A DNA stretch of 64,000 bases. Origin: Laspinema olomoucense D3b. Its GTDB lineage: Bacteria; Cyanobacteriota; Cyanobacteriia; Cyanobacteriales; Laspinemataceae. Of this stretch, positions 48,683 through 58,510 are shown one piece after another; the stretch's first letter is position 1; each line of letters begins with the position of its first letter. Both the position numbers and the translations under genes were made by a program. The stretch lies in NCBI RefSeq assembly GCF_025370785.1, contig NZ_JAMXFA010000013.1, forward strand, positions 1-64,000, read 5' to 3'. Below the pieces are notes generated by a model. It did no database searches. It was not told the origin of the DNA and was given only the letters and a program-made list of their open reading frames with translations.

Positions 48683-51600
48683 ATGAGTCCAAATATTATT
48701 TTTGGCCCCGACTTCGGTGAAGTCATTATAGGCTCCGAGGAACCTGATTACATTCTCAGCAATGACGGGAGTGATACCGTGCGGGGTATTCCAGCCGATG
48801 ACCTGATTGATGGCGGTTCCGGGGAAGATTGGCTGTATGGAGACCAAGGCAATGACACCCTTTTAGGGAATGAAGACAACGACACCTTCTTTGGCGGTTT
48901 GGGCAGTGCGGTGCCAGTGGGACCCTTACTGGACCAAGACTTAGTTTTTGGAAACACCGGAAACGACTATCTCCACGGCAATGAAGGAAACGATACAGTT
49001 TACGGGGGAAAAAATGACGACCTGATCCACGGTGGCAAAGATAATGATTGGTTACATGGGGACCGGGCTAACGATACGGTGTTGGGGGACCTAGGCAACG
49101 ATACAATCTATGGCGGCCCTGCGGATCCCGTCCGGGTCTTGTTGGATAAGAATGACTTGCTCTTAGGGGTCAGTGGTCAGAACTTAATGCAAGGGAATGT
49201 CGGCGATGACACCATCTTCGGCGGCATCGGAATGGATGTGATTTATGGCGGTCAAGGTAACGATCTGGTCATTGGCAATGTCACTTCTGACATCATCTTT
49301 GGTGACAAAGGCAATGACAGCATCTACGGCGGCACCGGCAACCCAGACATCAGCGACCCCCAGAGTCACGATTTCATCGTCGGGGGGGATGGAAACGACT
49401 ATCTCCAAGGCAATGAAGGGAATGATACCCTCGTCGGCGTCAGTGGTTCCAATATCATGCGCGGCGGTCAAGGGGAGGACCTGATTTATGGCGCGGACTG
49501 CAATGACCTGATTTATGGGGATAAAGGGTCAGATACTGTAATTGGGGGAGGCGGTGCCGATATTTTTGCGCTCGGAGTTAACACCGGCAGTCCAATTTTG
49601 GCCCAAGCCGACCATATTCTGGATTTTGGGAATGGGTATGACCTGATTGGATTAGACCAAGGTCAAACCTTAGAGAATCTTAATATTTTCCAAGGGGAAG
49701 GAGAATATGCGCCCCATGCGATCATCCAAGATAGGACAACCGGGGAATATTTAGCGATCGTTCATAACACCGACGCCACGACCCTGACCCCGAATCGGTT
49801 CACAATGGAGGTGGTCCTTAACATTGGTTGCGATGGTGATGTTCCTCCCGTGGCAACTCTTGGTGATGGAGACTTGCGATCGCCAGAGATGCCAGCAGAA
49901 GTGACCGGGGATGAGGAACCACTGCCCCAAGAACTCCAAGACCAAATCGAAAGCGGAGCGCCAGGGATTATCTTTGGGCCTATATCCCAGAATCTGACCC
50001 CCACAGAGGAACCGCCCACGATTGTCTTTGAGCCACAGGCGAGCCCAGTACGAGTGCCTGTAATTCCTGCTCCGGAACCAGAACCCACACCGGAACCGGA
50101 ACCCACACCGGACCCGGAACTCAATCAGCCCATCAGTTTGAAGCCCCTGGCGGACCAAACGGCTACAGCCAAAGAAGAATTTAGGTTCGTACTTCCCGAG
50201 GATACTTTTACGGATTCGGAAGCAGACCCGTTAACCGTCACGGCAACTTTGGCCGATGGTTCACCGTTACCGGAGTGGCTGAATTTTGACCCGCTAACGG
50301 GAGCCTTGAGTGGAACACCGCAGAACGAAGATGTGGGCAACTTGGAAATTGCTGTAACTGCGAATGATGGTCAGGGAAATACGGTAACCGATACCTTTGC
50401 ACTTGGGGTGGATGAAGGCATTGGGGAGAATCAGCCCATCAGTTTGAAGCCCCTGGCAGACCAAACGGCTACAGCCAAAGAAGAATTTAGGTTTGTACTT
50501 CCCGAGGATACTTTTACGGATTCGGAAGCAGACCCGTTAACCGTCACGGCAACTTTGGCCGATGGTTCACCGTTACCGGAGTGGCTGAATTTTGACCCGC
50601 TAACGGGAGCCTTGAGTGGAACACCGCAGAACGAAGATGTGGGCAACTTGGAAATTGCTGTAACTGCGGATGATGGTCAGGGAAATACGGTAACCGATAC
50701 CTTTGCACTTGGGGTGGATGAAGGCATTGGGGAGAATCAGCCCATCAGTTTGAAGCCCCTGGCCGACCAAACGGCTACAGCCAAAGAAGAATTTAGGTTT
50801 GTACTTCCCGAGGATACTTTTACGGATTCGGAAGCAGACCCGTTAACCGTCACGGCAACTTTGGCCGATGGTTCACCGTTACCGGAGTGGCTGAATTTTG
50901 ACCCGCTAACGGGAGCCTTGAGTGGAACACCGCAGAACGAAGATGTGGGCAACTTGGAAATTGCTGTAACTGCGAATGATGGTCAGGGAAATATGGTAAC
51001 CGATACCTTTGCACTTGGGGTGGATGAAGGCATTGGGGAGAACATTCCGCCAGAGGTCAACCTGAATCCGGAGGAGCCCGGGGTGGATACGAGGGTGACC
51101 TTTGATCCGGCAGCGGAGGGAGTGACGATCGCCGAAAATGGTCTGGTGACTGACCCGGATCCCGACAATAACATCCTCACTGGTGGCACCATTCGGCTCG
51201 CTAACCCGATCGACGGGGAGGCAGAAGAACTCATCGTCGATACAGAAGGGACAAATATTACGGCAACTGTTGAAAACGGGGTGGTGACCCTCACCGGGGA
51301 CGATGATGTAGAAAATTACAAGCGAGTGCTACAACGGGTCCGCTACAACAACACGGCCCCCAACCCCGACCTCACCCCTCGGGATATCGAAATCGTAGTT
51401 AGTGATGGGATGGACGAGAGTCCTCCGGCAGTGGCAACCGTAGAGTTTCCGCCTCCAGCTACTTTGGAATTAACCAAAACTGTGAGCACTCCAGAGGCGA
51501 GGATTGGAGAAGAACTTAGCTATAGCGTCACCTTAACGAATCAAGGTGGGATGCCCGCTACAGGAATTACGGTGACTGAATCGTTACCGAACTGGCTGAG

Positions 51601-53854
51601 AGATATTACCTTCACGCCGACGGAAGGGAACAGTTATGACCCCACTGCTAATGTTTGGACCATTCCTCGGTTAGAAGGGGGAGAAACTACGACCCTGAAT
51701 ATCTCGGGTATCCTCTCCCGTTGGGGAACGATTCCCAATCGCGCCCAAGTCACCGCATTTGACCAAGGGGAACCCGACGGACAGGTCGCATTAGCAGAGG
51801 CGATTTCGCCCCTTCCTGGTCCAGATATTAGCTTAAGCAAGATGACGTTAGGCAACGGGGGATTGGTCATCTACGGGGAGAACGCCGGTGATTTGAGCGG
51901 CAGAAATGTCTCTTCTGCTGGGGATATCAACAGCGATGGCTTTAATGACATTTTAGTTGGGACGCGCTTTGGCTCTCGCCCTGACGACACAGCAACTGGC
52001 GCGGGTCGAGCTTATGTTCTCTTCGGTGGTCCTGACATCGGCCCGCAAATCGACTTACGGGACCTGGACGGCAGCAACGGCTTTGCAATTTACGGTGTTG
52101 ACAAAGACGACGCGATCGGACGAGCAGTCAGCAATGCCGGGGATCTCAACGGTGACGGCTTTGACGATATTATGGTGGCCTCGCGCTTTGCCGATGGGCC
52201 TAATAATGACAGGCCGGAGGCGGGAGAAACTTATATCATTTTTGGCGGTAATCAGTTTGATGGCCCCATCGATCTCGCTACTCTGGACGGTAGCAATGGG
52301 TTTACTATTTATGGTCGCGAAGCAGGTGACCAGAGTGGCCGGGATGTCCATGCGGGTGATGTGAATGGCGATGGTGTGGATGACCTGCTGATTGGGGCGT
52401 TCAGTGCCGATGGGCCTAATAATGAAAGGCCAAATGCGGGAGAAACTTATGTCATTTTTGGTGGACCTGAGACCTTTGACGCCCAAATGGACCTTGCCAA
52501 CTTGGAGCTAAATGGGACGAATGGGTTTACAGTTTTCGGCAGTCAGGCGGGTGAGCGCAGTGGCCGATCGCCCCGCAGTGCTGGAGATATCAACGGCGAT
52601 GGTTATAATGACCTGCTGATTGGCGCTCCTGAAGCTGATGAGGATGAGGGTGAGGCCGCTGGCTCAACTTATCTAGTCTACGGGGGTCCCACCTTTGACG
52701 CCTCGATTGACCTGGCGGAAATAAATGGCACGAATGGTGTACGCATCTCCGGTGTCAAGGCCGGTGACTTGAGCGGCAGAGCACTGAGCAACGCCGGAGA
52801 TGTCAACGGCGATGGCTTGGATGACATGATTATTGGCGCTCAAGGAGCCAATAATGAAGCGGGGGAGAGTTATGTGATTTTTGGCTCTCCTAACTTACCG
52901 GATACGATTGAACTCGAAGATTTGAATGGAACCAATGGGTTTACTATCTCGGGTATCAATGCCGGTGACTTGAGTGGCCGATCGGTCTCTAATGCCGGAG
53001 ATATCAACGGCGATGGCTATGATGACCTAATTATTAACGCTTCCCAAGCTCCGGGTTTGGAAAATGAACCGGAAGCTGGACAAAGTTATGTTCTGTTTGG
53101 AGGAACTACCTTTAGTCCATCTCTCAATTTGGGCCAGCTAGATGGCATCAATGGGTTTACTCTCTACGGGATTGAGGCTAACAATCGGACTGGGCGATCG
53201 GTCAGCGCTGGCGATGTCAATGGCGACGGGTTCGATGATGTGCTTGTGGGTGCTCCGGAAGCTGATAGTCCCAACGGGACCCGGGAAAATGCTGGGGAAA
53301 CTTATGTCATGTATGGTGGCGATTTCACGGGTGCTGTCACTCAGCATGGGGGACTGGGTAACGATTTGCTGACTGGAACTGCGGGAGCAGATGTGATCAT
53401 CGCCGGACAAGGGGACGATACCCTCATTGGTGCTGGGGGTGCTGACGTGATCTCTGGCAGTGATGGAAACCATCTGATCACGATTGCTGCCAGTGACTTC
53501 CGTCGCCTGGAGGGTGGCAGTGGAGAGGATACTCTACGTCTGGATGGGGATAATTTCGCTTTCGATTTGACGACGATTCCCGATAATCGGATTAATGACA
53601 TTGAAATGATTGATCTCAATGGTGGCAACAATAGCTTGATCCTGGATCAGCTTAAGGTTCTCCATGTTTCGGACCGGCGCAATCGTGTGATTGTGACAGG
53701 GGAAGAGACTAACAGGGTGACTGCATCGGGTAATTGGGTTTCTGGGGGTACTGAGGTGATCGGTAACGATACTTACAATGTTTATACCTCGGGCCAAGCC
53801 CAGTTGTTGGTGGAGGAGGCGATCGCTCAAAATGGCATTACTCTGATAGGGTGA
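48683..53854 (+). CDS. Large secreted-type RTX/cadherin-like/DUF11/FG-GAP protein
   Basis: 1723 residues. Residues about 8-310 are RTX-like nonapeptide turns (GNEGNDTVYGG type), which bind calcium. A Pro/Glu linker lies near 465-480. Residues 481-786 are three near-identical 102-residue cadherin/He_PIG-type repeats. A further cadherin-like region runs to about 920. Residues about 926-1039 are a DUF11 domain (ELTKTVSTPEARIGEELSYS). Residues about 1053-1549 hold seven FG-GAP repeats (SNAGDINGDGYDDLII type with DxNxDGxxD loops), enough for one seven-bladed propeller. A last RTX motif, GNDLLTGTAGADVI, follows. No signal peptide: it fits type I secretion with a C-terminal signal. A surface adhesin or S-layer-like role is inference. 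A terminator follows 27 bp after the stop. Confidence 0.92.
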   Translation: MSPNIIFGPDFGEVIIGSEEPDYILSNDGSDTVRGIPADDLIDGGSGEDWLYGDQGNDTLLGNEDNDTFFGGLGSAVPVGPLLDQDLVFGNTGNDYLHGNEGNDTVYGGKNDDLIHGGKDNDWLHGDRANDTVLGDLGNDTIYGGPADPVRVLLDKNDLLLGVSGQNLMQGNVGDDTIFGGIGMDVIYGGQGNDLVIGNVTSDIIFGDKGNDSIYGGTGNPDISDPQSHDFIVGGDGNDYLQGNEGNDTLVGVSGSNIMRGGQGEDLIYGADCNDLIYGDKGSDTVIGGGGADIFALGVNTGSPILAQADHILDFGNGYDLIGLDQGQTLENLNIFQGEGEYAPHAIIQDRTTGEYLAIVHNTDATTLTPNRFTMEVVLNIGCDGDVPPVATLGDGDLRSPEMPAEVTGDEEPLPQELQDQIESGAPGIIFGPISQNLTPTEEPPTIVFEPQASPVRVPVIPAPEPEPTPEPEPTPDPELNQPISLKPLADQTATAKEEFRFVLPEDTFTDSEADPLTVTATLADGSPLPEWLNFDPLTGALSGTPQNEDVGNLEIAVTANDGQGNTVTDTFALGVDEGIGENQPISLKPLADQTATAKEEFRFVLPEDTFTDSEADPLTVTATLADGSPLPEWLNFDPLTGALSGTPQNEDVGNLEIAVTADDGQGNTVTDTFALGVDEGIGENQPISLKPLADQTATAKEEFRFVLPEDTFTDSEADPLTVTATLADGSPLPEWLNFDPLTGALSGTPQNEDVGNLEIAVTANDGQGNMVTDTFALGVDEGIGENIPPEVNLNPEEPGVDTRVTFDPAAEGVTIAENGLVTDPDPDNNILTGGTIRLANPIDGEAEELIVDTEGTNITATVENGVVTLTGDDDVENYKRVLQRVRYNNTAPNPDLTPRDIEIVVSDGMDESPPAVATVEFPPPATLELTKTVSTPEARIGEELSYSVTLTNQGGMPATGITVTESLPNWLRDITFTPTEGNSYDPTANVWTIPRLEGGETTTLNISGILSRWGTIPNRAQVTAFDQGEPDGQVALAEAISPLPGPDISLSKMTLGNGGLVIYGENAGDLSGRNVSSAGDINSDGFNDILVGTRFGSRPDDTATGAGRAYVLFGGPDIGPQIDLRDLDGSNGFAIYGVDKDDAIGRAVSNAGDLNGDGFDDIMVASRFADGPNNDRPEAGETYIIFGGNQFDGPIDLATLDGSNGFTIYGREAGDQSGRDVHAGDVNGDGVDDLLIGAFSADGPNNERPNAGETYVIFGGPETFDAQMDLANLELNGTNGFTVFGSQAGERSGRSPRSAGDINGDGYNDLLIGAPEADEDEGEAAGSTYLVYGGPTFDASIDLAEINGTNGVRISGVKAGDLSGRALSNAGDVNGDGLDDMIIGAQGANNEAGESYVIFGSPNLPDTIELEDLNGTNGFTISGINAGDLSGRSVSNAGDINGDGYDDLIINASQAPGLENEPEAGQSYVLFGGTTFSPSLNLGQLDGINGFTLYGIEANNRTGRSVSAGDVNGDGFDDVLVGAPEADSPNGTRENAGETYVMYGGDFTGAVTQHGGLGNDLLTGTAGADVIIAGQGDDTLIGAGGADVISGSDGNHLITIAASDFRRLEGGSGEDTLRLDGDNFAFDLTTIPDNRINDIEMIDLNGGNNSLILDQLKVLHVSDRRNRVIVTGEETNRVTASGNWVSGGTEVIGNDTYNVYTSGQAQLLVEEAIAQNGITLIG
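50123..51040 (+). repeat. Three tandem 306-bp repeats inside the large gene
   Basis: Copies start at 50123, 50429 and 50735, each exactly 306 bp (102 codons, frame kept). They differ only at a few bases (for example GCG/GCA/GCC at one codon; AAT/GAT; ACG/ATG). Such near-identity at the DNA level, including third positions, points to recent duplication or ongoing gene conversion. Confidence 0.95.
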
Positions 53855-53880
53855 CGATCGCAGTTTGAGTTTTAAGGGTG

Positions 53881-53909
53881 GGGGGGTTCCTTTAAAGACG
53901 GAACCCCCC
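53881..53909 (+). terminator. Terminator after the large gene
   Basis: GGGGGGTTCC and GGAACCCCCC form a 10-bp stem with a 9-nt loop, followed by TATTTG. It lies 27 bp after the stop. Confidence 0.8.
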
Positions 53910-54058
53910 TATTTGCTGATGTTTCATGTTAAGTGACTTAAAAAAACAGACCTCCGGGCGATCGCGTATCCATTCGCCACCTTTCCTCCCCGTTTCGAGG
54001 GCGATCGCCATTGCGACTCGGAGTTGATTTGGGTTGAATAAAGCAATTTTAATCGTTC

Positions 54059-54301
54059 TTACGGGGTGATTTGATTGGGTGTAGGGGGATTCGCTGTGGG
54101 TTCCTCTCCCCTAGGGAAAGAAGCCACCATGAGTCCAAACAGTACCCCGACAATCAGCAGGACAAATCCCCCAATCATTTGGGCTTGTCTGACCACTTTT
54201 CGTCCCGTAGGAGTTTCTGGAAAATTGGCCTCTTCGTGAGAGATGGCTTCCTCTGCCACCTGGCGATCGCGGGGGGTTGGGTTTCTAGGTCGATTATTCA
54301 T
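54059..54301 (-). CDS. Small single-pass membrane protein
   Basis: 80 residues. An acidic/basic N-terminal part (MNNRPRNPTPRDRQVAEEAI) precedes one clear membrane helix, QMIGGFVLLIVGVLFGLMV, then a Pro-rich tail. The pattern is common in small cyanobacterial hypotheticals. Function unknown. The next gene on this strand is the TVP38 gene about 215 bp upstream, so it may be its own unit. Confidence 0.7.
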   Translation of the reverse strand: MNNRPRNPTPRDRQVAEEAISHEEANFPETPTGRKVVRQAQMIGGFVLLIVGVLFGLMVASFPRGEEPTANPPTPNQITP

Positions 54302-54517
54302 AAAACGCTGTCCCTCTATTTTATCTGAGAATTTACTCTCAGTTTCTCTAGTTGAACCCCCCCTGTCATCTATCCCCAGAGGAATTTAAAAACCAGATGA
54401 TCTCACATTTAATCTAATTAAATCTCATTTTAATGTCCTAAAAATAGTAACAATTTTCAGCTATTCCTCTCCTCAATTTTGATAGAATCTATTAAACTAA
54501 TTTGGCAAAACTACCTG

Positions 54518-55213
54518 TTAATCCACCACTTTTTCCTCTAGGGCTTGGCGAGCGATTCGCGTTACATAGAGCGTAACTGCCACGGTGGCGAGTAACCCTA
54601 AGATGCGAATAACCCATTGAAGAGTTGCATTAGTCGGTTGATTTTCTGTGCCAATTCTAGCTAAATCCCCCGCTAAAGAGCCAATATAAACATACATTAC
54701 TGTTCCTGGAATCATGCCAATTGAACCAAAGGCATAGTCTTTCAAAGAAACTCCAGTAATTCCAAAGGCATAATTCAAGAGATTAAAGGGAAAAATTGGG
54801 GAAAGACGTGTCAGCAGGACGATTTTTAACCCTTCTCTGGCAACCGCTTTATCAATCGCCCCAAATTTTTGATTGCCTTCAATCTTTTGGCTGATCCACC
54901 CTCTTGCCAGATAGCGCCCGACTAAAAAGGCTGTGATCGCCCCCAAAGTTGCCCCAATTAAAACATACACCGAACCGAGTACCACCCCAAACACAACCCC
55001 TGCACCTAACGTCAAAATCGACCCCGGTAGAAAGGCAACGGTTGCCGCAATATAAATGCCGATAAACGCAATCCCGCCCACCACCCCCAAACCTTCAATC
55101 CAGGCTAACGTATTCAGGAACAGTTCTTGCAGGTTGAATCCGGCTGAATTTCCACCTTTTTCCGCTAGGGCAGGAGTGGTAACTAAAAAATAAATGACTG
55201 CACTGATTCCCAC
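54518..55213 (-). CDS. TVP38/TMEM64 family membrane protein
   Basis: 231 residues. FLPGSILTLGAGVVFG and FPFNLLNYAFGITGVSLKDY are the signatures of the TVP38/TMEM64 (SNARE-associated, DedA-superfamily) fold. Five or six membrane segments. In several cyanobacteria this gene follows arsM, and it does here too (63 bp gap). It might move arsenic-containing lipids or substrates; this is inference. Confidence 0.9.
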   Translation of the reverse strand: MGISAVIYFLVTTPALAEKGGNSAGFNLQELFLNTLAWIEGLGVVGGIAFIGIYIAATVAFLPGSILTLGAGVVFGVVLGSVYVLIGATLGAITAFLVGRYLARGWISQKIEGNQKFGAIDKAVAREGLKIVLLTRLSPIFPFNLLNYAFGITGVSLKDYAFGSIGMIPGTVMYVYIGSLAGDLARIGTENQPTNATLQWVIRILGLLATVAVTLYVTRIARQALEEKVVD

Positions 55214-55276
55214 GCAAGATATCCTCTTAATTCATCTCAACTGATAATATCCGATTTGGGGGCATTTTCTTTTGTT

Positions 55277-56248
55277 TTAGCAGCATCCGCCGCCACTGTA
55301 ATACCAAGTAGATTGAGTAATGATCAGGAGATTGGAGGAAAATTTGCCTCCTAAATTGGCGGCAGTTTTGTCACAGACTGCCACTGGAACTCCTCTTTGC
55401 AGTAAATGTCCTGCCTCATCATCTAACATCGCCTCTTGTCCAGCATAAATGGCTGTTTTGCCGGTGAAGACACAAGCGCCATCATCAGGAATTGGCACTT
55501 TGAAGGAGACAGAATCTAAACTTTCTAAGAGGAGGGGTTCATCGAGATTATAATTCTGGGTATCCAACAGCCGGTAAGGACGACGGGCGCGAATTTCAAT
55601 TTGACCAAACCCGACGCTAATCAAGTGCTGAATGTAGTCTTCGTAAGAGAGTGCGCCGGATAAACAGAGGGCGCGTAACCGTTCATCCTGTTGGAGATGA
55701 GGGGGAATGGGACGGGTGGCGATCGGGTCACTCATAATCAATCGTCCCCCGGGTTTTAATACTCGATATGCTTCCGATAATGCCTTTTGCAAATCCTCGG
55801 GTTCAAAGATATTAAATAAACAGTTTTGTGCCACCACATCCACGGAAGCATCTGGCATCGGCAAGGCAAAAGCATCGCCGTCCAAAATTTGCACAAACTC
55901 CGGCTTAAACCACTCATTTTCCTCTGCTGCAAGCTGTAAATTTCGCGTCGCCGCTTGCCGCATTTCAGACACCGGATCTACGGCAATCACGCCTCCCGAT
56001 TTCCGACAGAAATAAGCAAATTGTAGGGCTTCAATTCCACCGCCGACGCCAATATAAAGGACTGTTGGTTCTCCAAATAACTCAGTGGGATGAACCGTTG
56101 AACCACAGCCGTAGTTCATTTGCTGCATGATTTTGGGAATTTTTAAGCCCGGTAATTGTAGCGGTGGACTGCTGACACAGCAGAGTCCCTCTTGAGGGGT
56201 TTCGGCAGCTTCTGCGTAGAATTGGGCAGTTGTTTCTAAATAGCTCAT
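55277..56248 (-). CDS. arsM: Arsenite methyltransferase ArsM (arsenosugar type)
   Basis: 323 residues. The SAM site is LYIGVGGGIEALQFAY, then AVDPVSEM and a later QNCLFNIFEPEDL. Cysteines likely to bind arsenite: LCCVSS near the start (positions about 22-24) and YGCGS (near 48), plus a C-terminal GGGCC. The MNYGCGS and PRLSDPIA-like segments fit the arsenosugar-type ArsM. It methylates arsenite using SAM. arsS, needed for the sugar step, is 2.6 kb away on the other strand. Confidence 0.93.
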   Translation of the reverse strand: MSYLETTAQFYAEAAETPQEGLCCVSSPPLQLPGLKIPKIMQQMNYGCGSTVHPTELFGEPTVLYIGVGGGIEALQFAYFCRKSGGVIAVDPVSEMRQAATRNLQLAAEENEWFKPEFVQILDGDAFALPMPDASVDVVAQNCLFNIFEPEDLQKALSEAYRVLKPGGRLIMSDPIATRPIPPHLQQDERLRALCLSGALSYEDYIQHLISVGFGQIEIRARRPYRLLDTQNYNLDEPLLLESLDSVSFKVPIPDDGACVFTGKTAIYAGQEAMLDDEAGHLLQRGVPVAVCDKTAANLGGKFSSNLLIITQSTWYYSGGGCC

Positions 56249-56318
56249 AAATTAGGTCGAAGTGAATGAATAAAAAACTCAGCAATTAATTCAAGAATAG
56301 CCGATTGCCGGAGATAGT

Positions 56319-57869
56319 TCAACTGAATTTGGTTAACAGCTTCAGTAAGGATTGCGTGCGAGGGGTGAGTAAGGTGCGGCGATAGGCATCAGCGGCTTTT
56401 TTAATTGCTTCTGCCTGAGTGGGATAGGGATGAATCACGCCGGATAAGGCACTGAGTCCCTGTTTAGTGGCGATCGCCAAGGTGATTTCACTAATCATTT
56501 CCCCCGCATGACGCGCCACTATGGTTGCGCCTAAAATCTGGTCAGAACCCCGTTTATGTAGGATTTTGACAAACCCTTCTGTTTCTCCATCTGCCAAAGC
56601 GCGATCGACATCGCTTAAGGGAATCGTAATCGTATTCGTTTCAATTCCCCGCTCTTTCGCCTCCCGCTCATACAAGCCCGCATGAGCAATTTCTGGGTCA
56701 GTATAAGTCACCCAAGGCATTACTAAATCAGTCAGTTTGCTTCGTCCTAACCCAAAGGGAGAAAACAAGGTATTTTTAATTACAATTCGCGCTGCCGCAT
56801 CCGCTGCATGAGTAAATTTCCAATTCATGCAAATGTCACCAGCAGCATAAATGCGCGGATTGGTGGTTTGCAAATAGTCATCGACAACCACACCGCGACG
56901 GGCATCATAGTTAACCCCAACAGCTTCTAAATTCAAGCCATCAACATTTGGAGTCCGTCCAGCCCCCACTAGAATTTCATCGACAACAACGGTGTTGATT
57001 ACATCATTTTGACGGTAATGGATGACTTTACCGGCATCCATTATTTCCACTTTTTCCAAAATGCAATCTAGGACCAAATTCACCTTGTCCTGTAATAATT
57101 GTTTTTGGACTATTTCTGCCGCATCAGCATCTTCGCGATCGAGGAGATGTCCATGCTTATGAAATAAAGTTACTTGACTACCCAGGCGTTGAAATGCCTG
57201 GGCGAGTTCACACCCGATGGGACCTCCTCCAATTACTGCTAATCGTGGGGGACATTCGGTGAGGGAAAAGACGGTTTCATTGGTTAAATATCCAGCTTCT
57301 GCTGATCCGGGAATCTCAGGACGAGTGGCGCGAGCACCCGTGGCAATCACAGCTTTTTTGAACCGGAGGAGGGTTTTTCCGTGAACGGCGATCGCCCCAC
57401 TATCCACAAACTCCGCCGGTCCTAAAAACACATCAATCCCCAAATTCCGAAACCGTTCCGCAGAATCATGAGGGCTAATTTCCGCCCGAATTCGCCGCAT
57501 CCGCTGCATTACTGCCGCAAAATCAACCTCAATAGCATCCGGTGACTGAATGCCAAACTGCCTCGCCTCCCGCATCTGCGCCACCACCCGCGAGGAGCGA
57601 ATCAGACATTTGGAAGGGACACAACCGACATTCAGGCAATCTCCCCCCATCAAACTTTTTTCAATCAGCGCAACTTTTAATCCCAACCCTAACCCCGCCG
57701 CACCTGCCGCCACTACCAAACCAGCAGTTCCCGCGCCAATCACCACTAAATCATACCTCGCAGCAGGGGCAGGATTGACCCAATCAAGGGGATGAACATG
57801 AGACATCAAGGATTGATTATACTCATCCAAGGGTTGGAGAGCCGGTTCTTGTTGAATTGAAGGTGTCAT
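56319..57869 (-). CDS. FAD-dependent dithiol oxidoreductase, mercuric-reductase-like
   Basis: 516 residues from the ATG at 57869; a longer frame reaches 57932 but lacks support. FAD site IGAGTAGLVVAAGAAGLG, redox CLNVGC in GGDCLNVGCVPSK, NAD site IGGGPIGCELAQAF, and ATGARATRP are typical of the lipoamide/mercuric reductase family. It ends RTQSLLKLLTKFS with no C-terminal vicinal Cys pair, so it is not a true MerA. It is upstream of arsM on the same strand, 70 bp apart, hinting at a role in the arsenic pathway. Confidence 0.9.
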   Translation of the reverse strand: MTPSIQQEPALQPLDEYNQSLMSHVHPLDWVNPAPAARYDLVVIGAGTAGLVVAAGAAGLGLGLKVALIEKSLMGGDCLNVGCVPSKCLIRSSRVVAQMREARQFGIQSPDAIEVDFAAVMQRMRRIRAEISPHDSAERFRNLGIDVFLGPAEFVDSGAIAVHGKTLLRFKKAVIATGARATRPEIPGSAEAGYLTNETVFSLTECPPRLAVIGGGPIGCELAQAFQRLGSQVTLFHKHGHLLDREDADAAEIVQKQLLQDKVNLVLDCILEKVEIMDAGKVIHYRQNDVINTVVVDEILVGAGRTPNVDGLNLEAVGVNYDARRGVVVDDYLQTTNPRIYAAGDICMNWKFTHAADAAARIVIKNTLFSPFGLGRSKLTDLVMPWVTYTDPEIAHAGLYEREAKERGIETNTITIPLSDVDRALADGETEGFVKILHKRGSDQILGATIVARHAGEMISEITLAIATKQGLSALSGVIHPYPTQAEAIKKAADAYRRTLLTPRTQSLLKLLTKFS

Positions 57870-57932
57870 GGTTATTGGGATTCCCAAATGAGTAAGAGTT
57901 CCATGATGTACGATTCTTCCTCGGCTTGGCAA

Positions 57933-58273
57933 ACAACATCGGGTTTAACCCCCCCAGATTTGGGCCAAAACCAGGGGTTTGGGTTGAAATATCTACCTCC
58001 TTTCGCTTACTCTAGCCTCAAGAACGGGTCGATAAATGAGAAAGAGGTTAAAGTTTTCCTAAAACAAGCCTCAAATCCTATAAAAAATGACCCTTTGTAA
58101 TTCTTGCACTTTTTTGGGTACGATTGTAAATTGACAATTAATTTCACTCTTTAGATATTGTTATCCCTCCCTCCCCGAGAAATCAGCTTGAAGTAATCTC
58201 TTGCTTTGAGTCGGAAGTTAACCGGATTGATTTTGGGGTCATATCAGCCATTTAAGTTGAAGGTTTTTAAACA
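57933..58273. other. Divergent promoter region
   Basis: 341 bp between the oxidoreductase (minus) and NrtS-like (plus) genes. Only short low-quality frames. No ArsR-type ATCAA-N6-TTGAT site was found here. Confidence 0.4.
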
Positions 58274-58510
58274 ATGAGTAAATTTTTGAAAAAAATGGGT
58301 AGCATCTTATTTAATCCCCGGTTTGCACCAACTGCGCTAAAAGTTGCTTTGTTTGTGGGGACAATTCTCTTCCTGATTAATCACGGCAAGGCTTTTTTTA
58401 ATGGACAAATGGACCCCGATCGGTGGATTTCTGCGGGATTATCCTACTGTGTCCCCTATATGGTCAATATTCATGGTCAATTCATCAGTAATACCCGAAA
58501 AAGGCCGTAA
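58274..58510 (+). CDS. nrtS: NrtS-like nitrate/nitrite transporter subunit
   Basis: 78 residues. FNPRFAPTALKVALFVGTIL and SAGLSYCVPYMVNIHGQ fit NrtS, a small two-helix membrane protein that helps nitrate/nitrite uptake in some marine cyanobacteria. Usually NrtS genes occur as a pair or domain repeat; here one copy is seen. It sits between the FAD oxidoreductase and arsS. Confidence 0.8.
   Translation: MSKFLKKMGSILFNPRFAPTALKVALFVGTILFLINHGKAFFNGQMDPDRWISAGLSYCVPYMVNIHGQFISNTRKRP

Noticed and set aside
50123-51040. CRISPR or other direct-repeat array
   Set aside because: The repeats are 306 bp, in frame and code for protein; no short spacers exist.
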